A stretch of 64,000 nucleotides of DNA. Source: Arcuatula senhousia. Lineage: Eukaryota; Mollusca; Bivalvia; Mytilida; Mytilidae. The translations under genes were made by a program, and so were the position numbers. Of the stretch, positions 19,511-31,517 are shown one piece after another. Below the pieces are notes generated by a model, which saw nothing but the letters and a program-made list of their open reading frames with translations, did no database searches and was not told the origin of the DNA. Every line of letters starts with the position of its first letter. Within the stretch, counting starts at the first letter, position 1. The stretch is from assembly GCA_963971305.1 (NCBI GenBank), contig OZ020303.1, positions 15,621,184 to 15,685,183 of the forward strand, written 5' to 3'.

Positions 19511-20602
19511 GACAATTAAAACGATAAATGATATTGAAATGCATCCCATAAATAAAAAATTATAGCATAAATAAAATTGTTCATATCATATAAAAGGAGA
19601 TAAAAAAAATATGGTTACCTTGGGTTATATTTTTTGCTCTTTTTTTTTATTTCTATTTTTCTAAACAATAAAAAAAAACAGAAAAGGGCTGATATTATAT
19701 AATTATTATTTGTCATCTCCATTTACTTTGTTAAATTGCCTTAAACTCTCAGGCGAAGCATTGCAAAGGAAATATGCCTAATGCCTATTTTGTTAATTGG
19801 CGATAACATCTATATCAATTTGTGACAATATAAAAATGATTTAAAACTTTGAACCATAGTTATTAAATAATAAGATAAGCTTTCTGATTACAAGAGTCAA
19901 TCATATTTGCAGATGAAACAACAGTGCCATGAGGACACTGACGACCTTGGATGAATTTTAAACAACCTAATATATCATTCTTCAAACATTGAATAAAAAA
20001 AGGAAAAAAAATGACTGCTGACATCTCTGTCTTTTACTATATTTGAATTGAACAATAGTTTGTTTCAATAATCATAAAAGCTTTCAACGAACTGCCGCAA
20101 GTTATGTTTTAAGACACGGCCATGGAATAAGAGTAAAACGTATGGCTCTGACTATTACTTGGTATAATTTTAAAGTTTAGTATTTATATAAAGATTTTCC
20201 TTCAGTTGGAGTAATTTAGTCTCGAGATACAGGTATTAAGTCATCAATTTGATATTTAAGCTTAAGCAACCATATTTAAAAGTAGAAAAAGACAAATAAT
20301 ATGTACATTTGTAAATTACAACATAAAACTAAAAATGAGACTGCAGGGCAAACCAAAGCAGAAATTAATCCATCGCTCATGTGATTAGTTTTCAAACAAC
20401 AAGGGAAAAAAGAAATATTACTTAATAAATGTATCCCGGCTGGTTAAGTTCAGTAATTTATTTCGAATGTCTTCGGTTCTAATGGATCAAAAGTGAACGT
20501 TGTCTGTATATTAATATATAGTATATCATATTAATAACGGTGTATAATACGTCCTTGATCAGCTTAAAATACAGTCATCACAGAGATAGAAAAGAGGGAA
20601 TT
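19511..20602. other. no gene recognised
   Basis: AT-rich sequence with short homopolymer runs. No convincing exon, TIR or array is seen. Confidence 0.4.
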
Positions 20603-20790
20603 GAGATAAGTATACGCGACACAGCTCACATAAGCAGTAATTAGAAAAACCACAATGGACAACAGCCAGCAACCTTCAACAAGGTCATTAGGCGCTGCTC
20701 GTCGTTCTGCAATTGACCCATGGTATATATAAAATGCATATAATTCAAATCCAGTCCTGAAATAGTCACAGATAGACCCTCTTCTTAAAT
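20603..20790 (+). repeat. dispersed ~190 bp repeat, copy 1
   Basis: It aligns almost gaplessly with 54848-55036 in the same orientation. Shared blocks are ACGCGACACA, AAAAACCACAATGGACAAC, GCCAGCA(A/G)CCTTCAAC, GTTCTGCAATTG and AATGCATATAATTCAAATCC. Identity is roughly 85-90 per cent by eye. The element type is not identified. Confidence 0.7.
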
Positions 20791-21261
20791 AAAAAATAGA
20801 AAGCAGAAACCTTCAAAAAGACAAGTTAAAACAAAAGCTTTGTCATAGATTTCTGGCTGAGGACAGGCACATGAAAAATGTGACGGGAATAAACTAGTTT
20901 TTTTTTGGCTCAACCTCCCTTATCAATATTCTCAGACAAAGAGAGAGTCTGGTTTGAAGAGGCAAATAAGACTTATTTGATGTAGTAAAAATTTGTATCT
21001 GTCAAATAAACTATCAAATTGATTTATTCCCCTTTATACAGTTACCCTATGGATTCAATCATTTGTGGATTTTGAAGATTTGTTTGGTAATTTTTAATCC
21101 CGATATTCATTCTTTGAAAACTTTCTATTTTCAATTTTGTACACCACATTGCCAGACGAAAAACTTAAGTGTCGTCTGAAAAAAACTTCTTGAAAAGGCT
21201 TTTATCAAATTCAAGAAACTTTGTTGTTCTAGATTTTTATTTTATATTTTTTCCAAAGCAT
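20791..21261. other. no gene recognised
   Basis: Non-coding sequence between a dispersed repeat and a Penelope-like copy. Nothing specific is seen. Confidence 0.4.
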
Positions 21262-22340
21262 GTTATATAAGATAGCATTTGTTAAATTACACTTTGGAAC
21301 ACGCTTCCAGTATATTTGATTTCCTTATTGACAACATATTTTAACATTTGGAGGAGAGATTTTTCAACAACAAATTGACATTTCAGTGGGCACAAATTGT
21401 ATTCCTCTCTTAGACAATTTCTTTTTATACTCTTATGAGACCGAATTTCTTCAAGAACTCGTAAAGAACAAGAAGATGAAAGAGGCAAGGTCCTCTAATC
21501 TCACTTTCTGATATATCGACGATGTCTTCTCTGTCAACAACACTTCGTTTGGTTGATTTATTTCTTTGATATATCCTCCAGAGTTAGAGATAAAGGAAAG
21601 CACCGAATCCGATTGCTCCATTTCGTTTGAAATGCCTGTACCAAGTCAGGACCATTGCGATCCACCAATTCTCCGGTATGACTGATTCGTTCTTGTCATT
21701 TTCTCTGGACTATGAGATTGATCATTCAAGTTCGGTAGTATTGTTATTACCTTTATTCACATAATTCTTGGTTTTGTATTTCGAATATGACCAGGGTTGT
21801 CATCACAGTTAAAAATACGATAAAAGAGACGACTTTAATTTTCAAATTATTAATTTCCCTAACCATGAAAGCAACCTAACTACCTCATCTGCTTATGGTG
21901 TTTTATTTCACAACTTATTCGATATGCCAGGGCTTGTACGACACCACTGTCTGCGTGACCGACTGTTAGGCTAAGGTAGCAAAAATATGTCTAATACGGT
22001 CCCTAACAAAATTCTTCCTTCGTATTCAGCAACTGGTGGCAAAATTCAAAATTAGGTTGAACGTAATGGTTAGTAAATGTTTTGATTAGTGTTTGGTTGA
22101 TTGCTGTACTGAGATGATCGCCTTATTATTCCTATTATGTCTTTACAACCGTGTTGTGTTTTGTGTTAAGATCGCTATGAAAACCTGGTTTAAACCACCA
22201 TTTCATTTAAAATGCCTGTATTGCTGTACAATGTCAGGACCATTGTGATCTCTTATTTTTCCGGTATGTCTTCCATGCTTTGTCTTTTCTCTTGGACACT
22301 GTTATTGATGATCTAAGTTCGGTAATTTCATATTTACGCG
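21262..22340 (+). pseudogene. Penelope-like reverse transcriptase copy, subfamily II, with nested tail B
   Basis: The plus strand shows, with stops and shifts, FGGEIFQQQIDISVGTNC and IPLLDNFFLYSYETEFLQ (motif B region). It then shows LTF followed by a stop in place of Arg and YIDDVFSVNN (motif C), and IYPPELEIKEST. At 21617-21766 a ~150 bp tail B segment interrupts the frame before the LYFEYD and KYDKRDDFNFQIINFPN block, which then resumes and runs to AYGVLFHNLFDMPGLV. A second tail B block (22198-22335) follows in the expected terminal position. The copy is dead. Compared with subfamily I it has FDMPGLV where that has IRYSRAC. Confidence 0.6.
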
Positions 22341-22800
22341 CTGCAACATAAGTCTTATTTGATATCATTAGTGAAGGTTTTTAATCTTGTGGCGCATTTC
22401 ATTAACCTATTCAAAGTGTGATAGTTTTCGAAGAATATACTTCTGATGGACAACTAGGTAGATCCTTTTTTACAAGCGATTTCTATATCAAAAGGCATAC
22501 TATTGTTTAAAAAATACATTTGATGTAAGGGGATACTTGTATTAAATGACAACTATTTAAAACTAAATTGTTTCAGAACTAAGATAAACAATCTGAAATT
22601 TGCACATCAAACAAGGAATACAAACATTTACCAAGGGTAGCTTGGTATATTTAACTTCAACTTGTATTCTGAAGGCCAATCTTAAACAAAGCTTTTATTA
22701 ATTGCTTCAACTTGGGCGCGAAAATACAATTGCTTCGTTTATCAAAAATCGTCGCCTACACACGCGAAATCCTTATATAGCAAGTTACACACGTAAAAAA

Positions 22801-22848
22801 CATTACCAAAGTACAAATATGGTCAACCATATTTGTACTTTGGTAATG
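22801..22848. repeat. perfect 23 bp inverted repeat
   Basis: CATTACCAAAGTACAAATAT plus GGT is followed by two bases and its exact reverse complement (22826-22848). The 48 bp block can form a cruciform. It is not related to the ends of the TIR elements I identified here. Confidence 0.85.
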
Positions 22849-22914
22849 TGTATCCCCATGATATTGTCTGTGTTAAAGTTAAAAAATATTAGGGTATTCT
22901 TTCCTAAGAAATTT

Positions 22915-23090
22915 GTTTCGACTTGAGTTCACGTTGCTGAATGCGGTTTTGTTGTTATGTGTGTGTGTGTTTTATGTTGTTATGTGGTTTGTTTTGTTGT
23001 GATGAGTTTTTGTCTGCCGGTTTTGTCTTTGTCTTTACGGTTTTATAATACTGATTACCCCTTTGGTACACCTTTGCTTCTTGAAATTAG
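22915..23090 (+). mobile_element. Penelope-like 3' tail A fragment
   Basis: Plus-strand version of the tail seen reversed at 46078-46322: CACGTTGCTGAATGCGGTTT, a short GT repeat, TGTCTGCCGGTTTTGTCTTT and ending CTTTGGTACACCTTTGCTTC. No reverse transcriptase precedes it. Confidence 0.6.
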
Positions 23091-23579
23091 TAAAAGTATG
23101 ACATTTCCAAATTGGCATTGTGTGTATAGATATTATGCTTTTCATATATGTATAATATTCGGAAATTTTTACTTTTTGCTAGAGTATGTTGATTATAAGA
23201 TATTTTTTTGTAGGAACCAGTTTAGGAGTTACATACCTTACATGTAGGTTATGAGATTTCAACAAAAAAAAATTAAGAGTCCCTTTCTTTATTTATTTAA
23301 ACTCATGCTATTTCATCATATCACGTGCCCCTTTTTATTCCACAATTCTCTAAAACATGCAAGATGAAGACCATTTACGAATTTTAGTCAAAGTTTAATC
23401 ATTATTTCCATGTCTTTGGAAAGGCAATCGACCAAAACTTTAACTGCTTTTATCGGAAAAACTAAACAAAATACCTGTGGATTTCCCCCCTAATTAACTT
23501 TATTTAAGGATCCCGTAACAAATATAGATATATTTCTGAAGATTCAATGGTTTGTATCTCCTTAATAACATGGCGTCCT
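23091..23579. other. no gene recognised
   Basis: AT-rich sequence between a tail A fragment and the F4 element. A tail hairpin for F4 might lie here, but I could not identify one. Confidence 0.35.
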
Positions 23580-24180
23580 TCCTTAATACCAAATCTTTTT
23601 TGGATTCGGTTCAGTAGTTTCAGAGAAGTTGCACTGACAAAATGATAGATGAGGAGAATAAATATAAGGATTTTCAGAAAATTTCCAAGTTGAATAGGGC
23701 CATAACTCCCACAAAAATTTGAGAATCAAAATGTCCTGGTAATATGCACAACTACATAAAGTTTCCTTAAACAGATTAAAAACGAAAGAATATGGGTTAG
23801 TGCCAGAAAAACACGATCCACATATTGATATTATTTTTTGTAAATGATTAAAAAAAACTAGAAAAAAAACATTTCTGAACTAACTAAGTTTCGTTGAAAT
23901 CAGTTTAGTTGTTTTAGAAGAGTTGTGCTGACAAGATCATAAATGATGGTTTTCAGCAAATTTCCAAGTTCAAAAGGTCATAACTCCCACAAAAGTTTGA
24001 GGATCAAAATTTCCTGATAGTTTGCACAACTACATACGGAGCTCGTCCTACAAACCAAGTTTTGTTGAATTCAGTTCTGTAGTTTCAGAGGAGTTACACT
24101 GACGAACTTTCTGACGGACAGACGGACGGACATAACAGAAACATTATGTGTCTTCCATCAAAGTGGGAAGAGACATAATT
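23580..24180 (-). mobile_element. hairpin-headed element, family F4 (minus orientation, tail not found)
   Basis: The right end is a palindrome (24143-24179) with arms ATTATGTGTCTTCC and GGAAGAGACATAAT, preceded by GACAGACGGACGGAC, as at the head of the other hairpin-ended families. The core has two units about 280 bp apart sharing TTTCCAAGTT, CATAACTCCCACAAAA and GCACAACTACATA, plus AGTTTCAGAG(A/G)AGTT blocks. The opposite end is not defined. Confidence 0.5.
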
Positions 24181-24779
24181 CCACTTTTCACTGGACACTG
24201 TATGTTGTTCACGGCCTGTACTGTGCGTCTCAAGGTTGTCACTACCGAATACATGACTGACATATGGTTTACCTTAAAAAAAAACTCGCTATTTCTGTCG
24301 TGACTTACTTAACGACAACATAAGGTGTGGAAATGTCTGATCATCTATTTGATCATTGGATTCTCACTTATAGCCCCAGACTTTGATTCAATTTATAGTA
24401 AATTGTCGTTGATGTTTGTTGAGTGTTTTGCGCACTTGACTTCATGACTTTTGAGTGTCTTGTTTATTTATATTGTCACAAAGCCACCTGCTCAAGGTTA
24501 TTTCTGAAAAGACCAAAGGCTGAATAAGGAGAAATGATTGCATTGTAAGACTAAAAAGTGTAGCGTTGACAATTTCTATAACATGTATAACAAAATATTG
24601 ATATTGTCCCGCAAACCACCTGCTCAAGGTCTTCTTTTAAGGAAGGCTGAGTTACAAACTTAAAATGCCTATCCTGCACATGATGTCTAATACAATTTAT
24701 TTACAGTAGATTTTTTCTTGGGACTAGAGTAATTCAATATTACTTTATATTCTATCTCTACTTTGATGCTGCTTAATTA

Positions 24780-25085
24780 TTTTATAAACACTGAAAAGGG
24801 CTTATAACTCAGCAACTATAACAAATAGATCAAATTTGAAGCTGTTGAAGAATCAAAGGCTCTACAAATGTTTAAATAGGGTCAAACTTGTCAAATGATA
24901 CTTTATCAGGCTTATTGCCCTATACAGGTCAAAAAAGTATTTTTCATGCTCTTGTCTTGTATAATGCAAAGTACATGTATTGCAGATAGAGAAAAGCTGT
25001 TGCTTGAGCTTTCAGTTCATTGAGTCCTAAAAAGGTTTCCATTGTATCAAAGATGTCAGATGACCCCTTATAGCAGTTTTTTTTT
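24780..25085 (-). repeat. diverged copy of the ~163 bp satellite unit
   Basis: Reverse-complement blocks of the satellite at 41440-42940 are recognisable: TGCAGATAGAGAAAAGCTG followed by TTGCTT, and GTCAGATGACCCCTTATA, in the order expected on the minus strand. The remainder has diverged. No hairpin ends are seen. Confidence 0.5.
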
Positions 25086-25429
25086 GCTAAACCCTTCCGC
25101 AAATGTAGCTCTACAGTCTTTTTTGGTTCGAAATGGCAAGATACTCTTATAGGTTAATGCGACTAAGCACCTGTAAATCTCTAATTTTATAAATGCGTAT
25201 ATATATCTAACTTAGAAATACTATCTATTAATTAGACTGATCAATTCTGGATTTAGATGACATGCAAAAAGGGGGGGGGGGTAAAGTAAGTAAGGGAATT
25301 TACACTGTAAAGCAGCATTACGTGTTTATGTTCTATTACACAGAAGCAAGGCGATAGTATTCTTTGTCCTTTGAGGGTGCCACCAAATGTATGAATGGAA
25401 TGACTCCAATGTGAGGTCGAAAAAATAAA

Positions 25430-25900
25430 TTGTATTTTAAGTCATTGGAGATGACTAACGTTCAACCCCTGTCAAACGCTTTCGTTCTCTATTGGAAACC
25501 ACCGAATCCAATTGCTTCACATCATTCTTGGATTTGCATCTCGAATATGAGAAGGATGGTCATCTCAGTACAAAAGTTTACGATAAAAGAGACGACTTTA
25601 ATTTTCAAATTATTAATTTTCCTAACCTTGAAATCAACATACCCACCCCACCTGCCTACGGTGTTTATATTTCACAATTATTCGATATGCCAGGGCTTGT
25701 ACATAATTTTCAGATTTTTTGATACGACACCGCTGTCTCCGTGACAGACTCTTAGACCAACGTAACAAGAAAATACGTCTCATTCGGTCCCTAAACTTTT
25801 TTCTTCCTTAATTCGTTATAAGCCACTGTTGGGAAAATTCACAATTAAGTTGAACGTTAGTGGTTGTTTTGATTTGTGTTTTGCTGATTGTTGTACTGAG
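25430..25900 (+). pseudogene. Penelope-like reverse transcriptase fragment, subfamily II
   Basis: The plus frame from 25492 reads ESNCFTSFLDLHLEYEKDG, LSTKVYDKRDDFNFQIINFP and NIPTPPAYGVYISQLFDMPG, then stops at 25722. Shifted relics continue to ~25870. This is the thumb-proximal half of the reverse transcriptase. Motifs B and C are missing, so the copy is 5'-truncated. Confidence 0.65.
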
Positions 25901-26700
25901 ATAATCATCTTATTATCCCTATTCTATGACTAAAATCGTGCATGTTTTGACATTGCATTCGTCAAAGCCATGTGTTAATGTTTTAAAAGTAAAAAAATCT
26001 TAACTTCAAGTATAAAGTCTTCGAAATAATATTAGATATTAACGGACATATTTGTTTGAATTCCTTAAAACCATATGTATTAAAGTTATCATAATGAAGA
26101 GTTTTCAGCAATTTTTTTTTCCAAAATAACCAACGTTTGATTCATATTAGTTAATCGAAGGTTTCGCCTATATTTTAGGTATATTAACATCATGATATGC
26201 ATGGGTGTTGGGCTAAATTATTAACACTTTTGCAACTTGTTTAATTTTGAAAAACATGTTTTACTCATCTTTGGTTTTAACATTTAATTATTCTGTTGCT
26301 CAGATATACAGCTTATAAGAACTGTTCTTGGGGATCTACATTTATGCACTATTTGGTTTTATAATTCTACAACTGGTTTTACGATCCTTAAAATCACTAT
26401 TAAAATCTATTGTTGTCAGATTCTTCTCAAAAAAAGCTTCTTTAGCGTAGAAAACAGATTAAAATTATACCAGAACTTAATGTCAAACAAATTAGCGTAT
26501 GCATTTCAAAGGTTGTTGTCCTTACATTAGATCTAATAGCTGAAAAGGAAATGAAGAAAAGAAATATCAATTCCTATTTTCAATACGTTTTCTATTCAAA
26601 AGACAGCTTAATGAAAAACATTTTCTTCGTGACTTTGGAAGACATTGAAAAGTTGTAAACAAACTCGGGTCAATAAAGCAAAGACATTTACAATGCATTA
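25901..26700. other. no gene recognised
   Basis: Contains the last traces of the Penelope-like 3' region (to about 25960) and then AT-rich DNA without features. Confidence 0.4.
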
Positions 26701-26957
26701 AGAGCCTGTTGATGAGAAAACCATGCAAAAATGGATTTTTTTTTCAGTAGCAAGGTTTTTAAATATGTAAAATGAATAATTGAACTGAAAGACCATCCTA
26801 TAAGACCTATTCACGCAAATTCATTTCTTTGAAAAATCCAAGAATTAGATGGCCAACCTACAGGCATCAATAGCTATATATAGCTTTCATCTGATTTATC
26901 AGTGATTTCAATCAATCTTGTTTTGAAAATTTGACATTTTCATTGTGATTTTTTTTT
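26701..26957 (+). repeat. dispersed repeat, copy 1 (inverted copy at 34013-34250)
   Basis: Shares with the reverse complement of 34013-34250 the ordered blocks GATGAGAAAACCATGCAAAA, GACCATCCTATAAGAC, AAATTCATTTCTT, ATAGCTATATATAGCTTTCAT and a terminal CATTTTCATTGTGATTTTT. It is not assigned to a known class. Confidence 0.6.
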
Positions 26958-27573
26958 CGGTTTACGTATACGGAATGCAAATAGTGATGTTTTGTCTTTC
27001 AAATTAAGTGCTATTGTGGTAATTCATAATTTTGTTCCTCTGGACCCTAATGTACGCCTTAGACAATATTCAAGACTACAAGAAAATACTAAAATTGGCT
27101 ATTAAAAATACAAGACAAAAATATCAAAAGCCTATCTGGGATTTTACATATTGAATTAGCCACAGCCTCTGAAAATGTCATTATTTGATCATTTTACATA
27201 AAACCCCAATTTTAGGGAATTAGTTCGAAAACATGTATGTGTTTAATATAAATCAAAATAAATCAAAATACATTTAGAACATATGTTATAATTGATTATC
27301 AATATACAAGTATCTTTTAAGGACCAGGAATGACATATACTTTGGGTGATAGATACAAGACGTCTGTCTATTTTAATGAATTGTACCGAAATGGTCAATT
27401 TTTAATGAATGAAATGTTTGACTATTAACATGGGATATATTTCCAAAATATTACTATATTGTCCCTTTAAAAACTGTTTTGCAACTTTGCTTTCAGTCAT
27501 TCCTTTCATGTTACAACGCTTTAAAACTAGAGATTTGGTCATTTTAGCATATGGCTAAAATGGTCTTCGGGGG

Positions 27574-28744
27574 CATTAATTAAAGACTCAATAATTTGGC
27601 GCATAAATATTGAGACAAACATATTAAATGGCTAATTACGGCCACAGCTAGCTGCAAGAGAGGAATTGACAAGATAGGGAAACAGAATGCCAATCACTAG
27701 GATATACGGACAAATCTGTGCACCATTGGTAGGCAATGGATGCTCACATTCCTCTCAGGTTCCTGGAGAGAACGAGGGACACAATATTCCAGTACGCCAG
27801 CCCATATTTTGTCACCCCATGGTTTATCATGGGAGTAAAATTAATATTATTTTTGATTTAGATTTACCATGGATTTACTTTTATTATACTGTACACAGTG
27901 CCTGAAATGGCCACTTGCCCACTGGCCAATTGCGAGTAGATTTTTGACACATATAAGAACACTGGCCCAAAAATTTTCTTTGGGCCACCAGATTGGGTTT
28001 TCCTATTTCAGACACTGTATACCCTGGCCAAATTCAATCTGGTGACTGCAGATCAGAACCGACCACTCATGGGAGGCATGAGATGGTCTAGACCAACTTC
28101 CAACGGTAAAGCGTTGGAAAGTTTTAAATGGTAATATGACCCGACGTACAATTAAGGAAAGAATAGTGTCCCCTTATCTTGCCAAATTCCGCCCTAGTAG
28201 ACTGTGACAGGAATTTTTATTAAAAATAATTAAGCATATACACACGAACACAAAAATAATTAAAAATTGAATGAAAGCTGGTAACTTAGAACTTTAAAAA
28301 GTCTGTATTTGGTGTACTCGCGATATGCAGGTAGAAAATAATAAATATATATTAAGTAACATTTAAAAAAAAAGGCATTCAAATACTAGCAAAATGAACA
28401 TTGACACGGATATTTTTGTAAAATCCAAGTGTATTTCAAACTGCATCGTCCGCAAATTTGTAGATTTGTCGATTCTAAGCTCAAAATTGTAAGATCCTCT
28501 GAAGCTCCTGTTGTCATATTTGAAGAGCCTGAAAAGAGAAAATAAAACAACAGCAGCAAAAATGTTGGACGGTGAAAAGGGGGTGGATGGAGGGATTTTG
28601 TTTCCTTCGTCCATCACATGTCAATTCGTGAATAAAATTATAAAACCCGGAACAAATACGGATATTAAATTACGGAGAGAGAATAGAAAATTTATTAATC
28701 TCGCTTTCATTAAACTGGTTTATCTTATAATAGATAAACCTCAT
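27574..28744 (+). mobile_element. Helitron-like non-autonomous element, copy E1
   Basis: The head carries CTCAATA..TATTGAG as an inverted pair in the first 40 bases. The tail block (from ~28596) ends in the hairpin GGTTTATCT..AGATAAACC followed by TCATTA. A second copy starts immediately afterwards (28742), giving a head-to-tail pair with a 1168 bp period. The interior includes a small foldback MITE (27893-28019) and a block with GATCAGAACCGACCACTCAT that is tandemly repeated in E2. Short frames at 27687 and 28511 are part of the repeat. Assignment to the Helitron/Helentron class rests on head-to-tail arrangement, terminal hairpins and lack of a transposase. It is tentative. Confidence 0.5.
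27893..28019. mobile_element. foldback MITE inside E1 (and at 29061-29187 in E2)
   Basis: Inverted ends ACAGTGCCTGAAAT and ATTTCAGACACTGT (one mismatch) enclose ~100 bp with an inner GGCCCAAAAA / TTTGGGCC pair. It is duplicated together with its host. Confidence 0.65.
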
Positions 28745-29620
28745 TAATTAAAGACTCAATAATTTGGCGCATAAATATTGAGACAAACATATTAAATGGC
28801 TAATTACGGCCACAGCTAGCTGCAAGAGAGGAATTGACAAGATAGGGAAACAGAATGCCAATCACTAGGATATACGGACAAATCTGTGCACCATTGGTAG
28901 GCAATGGATGCTCACATTCCTCTCAGGTTCCTGGAGAGAACGAGGGACACAATATTCCAGTACGCCAGCCCATATTTTGTCACCCCATGGTTTATCATGG
29001 GAGTAAAATTAATATTATTTTTGATTTAGATTTACCATGGATTTACTTTTATTATACTGTACACAGTGCCTGAAATGGCCACTTGCCCACTGGCCAATTG
29101 CGAGTAGATTTTTGACACATATAAGAACACTGGCCCAAAAATTTTCTTTGGGCCACCAGATTGGGTTTTCCTATTTCAGACACTGTATACCCTGGCCAAA
29201 TTCAATCTGGTGACTGCAGATCAGAACCGACCACTCATGGGAGGCATGAGATGGTCTAGACCAACTTCCAACGGTAAAGCGTTGGAAAGTTTTAAATGGT
29301 AATATGACCCGACGTACAATTAAGGAAAGAATAGTGTCCCCTTATCGCCAAATGAGCGTGTCTATACACGTTCAAAAATACATCCCGGCCCCCTTTTGGG
29401 ACACACTTTCTTTTGTTTAATTTGTAGTTGGATTTTATTTTTTAGTATGCACTGGCCAAATTCAATCCGGAAACAGATCAGAACCGACCACTCATGGAGG
29501 CATGAGATGATCTAGACCAAATTTCAACGGTAAAGCGTTGAAAATTTTTAATTGATATTTATGGAGCAAAACAGTGTTTCCCCTTTTTATTGCCAAATGA
29601 GAGTGTCTATACACGCTCAA
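28742..29620 (+). mobile_element. Helitron-like element, copy E2 (3' part different)
   Basis: Positions 28742-29346 read as identical to 27574-28178 with no indel (605 bp). After that E2 continues with GCCAAATGAGCGTGTCTATAC and a diverged second unit (29446-29620) of the GATCAGAACCGACCACTCAT block, while E1 goes into a different sequence. The tail block of E2 was not found, so its right end is open. Confidence 0.55.
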
Positions 29621-31517
29621 ACTTTACCCAACCGGCCCACTTTATCTACCATTCTTTCAATCTGAGTGAATAAGGGCCAATAGGTAACCGTATAATTGAA
29701 TTATTCAATATAGCAGAAACCATAAATATAATTTGTATTTCCCACCTAAGTAGGTATTGCTTGGCTGTTCATGTTTAATAAGGTATTGAATAACTTAAAT
29801 TCTTCATTCAATCACGGTCTAAACTGAGCATATATAAGATGAGAATAATTGCCTTTTTTAATGTGATAAAACAAGGCACTTCTTAATGTATGAAAAATTA
29901 AACAACATAAATTATCAATCATCGCCTGAACGAATCTCTATAACGTATCTAGTGACTTCATGTCGTTGCACTTTAACGTAATCATGCCCTGATTGAAACA
30001 TGTTGTGTATTAGTAAATATATGCAAACAAGTTTTCTTATTGAGCCACTAGTTTAATTTGGCATGCCTATAGTTTCAATCTCAGAAGCACGAGTACATGT
30101 GAATGTTTAGCATGTTTAGTGTCTGCATTCTTAAATATTTTAATTGTCAACATGTACAATAAGGCATGCGAATAATAAGAAACTAGACAGTAATCAATAC
30201 TTACGCAATCAATTGACTATCGAGAAAAACTATGTAGAATACAAAGTTTATAAATTGAATAAAAGTTAAAGGGAGTATGTCTACGAAAATAATTTTATAC
30301 TAACAAAAAGGCCAAAAGAAAAATTTTGGCATTGTCTAATTTTAAACTTTAACATGTAAACAACAAAATTAATCTAAAAACCGGAAAAACATTAATCATG
30401 AAAAGTTTTACAAAAATTCACATTCATGAGCTCTAATCCCGCCTTTAACATGCACACTGTATCCAACTTTGCTTAAAACTTTTACGGTTCATACACGCTG
30501 CAAGCATCCGTCTCCAGTCCCAGACCTCAGTCCGTGTAGAAACAAATGTCGGCGAAAAACGCCAAAGTCTCCAAACAAAGAAAATGATTATATAAATGAA
30601 CCTGTTCAATTCGTCACCACATTAAAGCTTTCTGAGATCCCGACTGATGGCTGCAACAAATACATTTAAAATATATTTGTCGTCACGAAGGCAAAACAAA
30701 ATCAACCACGTTGGTCTAACAATTGTGAGCGAAAAAACCCAGTCTAATGCAGTTCTGGTACTAAATATAAACATGATATATTTTCAAAGGTTTCCCCTAA
30801 TTACATTTCGTATGACGTTCAAAATGACATCAAAAGATTGGAGAGCCATGCGAAAAAATGGGAATTTGGCAGACAAAACGCCTTCAAATGATGCCGAAAT
30901 GGTATAAAATAAAAATGCATATACACAGATAAAAAGATTTTAAGTCTCGGCTGTGGAGAATTCTGCCACAGCAACCATAAAAATATTTGATCTGCAATTT
31001 CAAATAAACTAGGACAACAAGAGGGGGGGGGCAATGCCCACAAGACAAATTCTAACGTGACATGTTGTGACTGTGAACGCTTATGTCGCTTATCAGAGGA
31101 TCAGCACGTTAAATGCAGGAAATCATCTAAAGATATCATCTTTATTATTCAATATACTGTCAAGCCGGAAACATATAAAATGTAGCTAGCCCCCCGTGCA
31201 GGACAAATCAAAATAGCTTTACAAGTAATTAAACCTGGTTTGGAGATAAGGACAGTGTGAACTTATTTATGTCAAAGGTGTTTGGATCGATTCGAGTATT
31301 TCTTAATATTTGAAAGCCGTGTTCAAAGACGGACGGACAGACACAGTGATTTGACCTGTCACTCCATGCACCAGCCTAGGCTAGCAAGTACGATATGGAA
31401 GTATAAGTAAAACAAAGGCAAAGGAAGTTGAAATGCAATAAAGCAAACGAATAAACATATAATAGAACACAACAGAAAAGTTAACTGAAATATAACATTA
31501 CAAGCAGTACTCGATTT
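29621..31517. other. no gene recognised; possible short open frame at 30430-30669
   Basis: AT-rich sequence. An 80-codon plus-strand frame (30430-30669) is less AT-biased and contains KCRRKTPKSPNKENDYINEP, but it lacks an ATG at a sensible place and no family is recognised. A poly-G run lies at ~31023. Confidence 0.3.

Noticed and set aside
28511..28747. 78-codon frame crossing the tail block of the Helitron-like element
   Set aside because: The frame follows repeat sequence also present without the frame's first half at 32994-33149.
27687..29073. Two identical 72-codon frames (27687-27905, 28855-29073)
   Set aside because: Their identity comes from the duplicated repeat, they run into a MITE, and composition is not protein-like.
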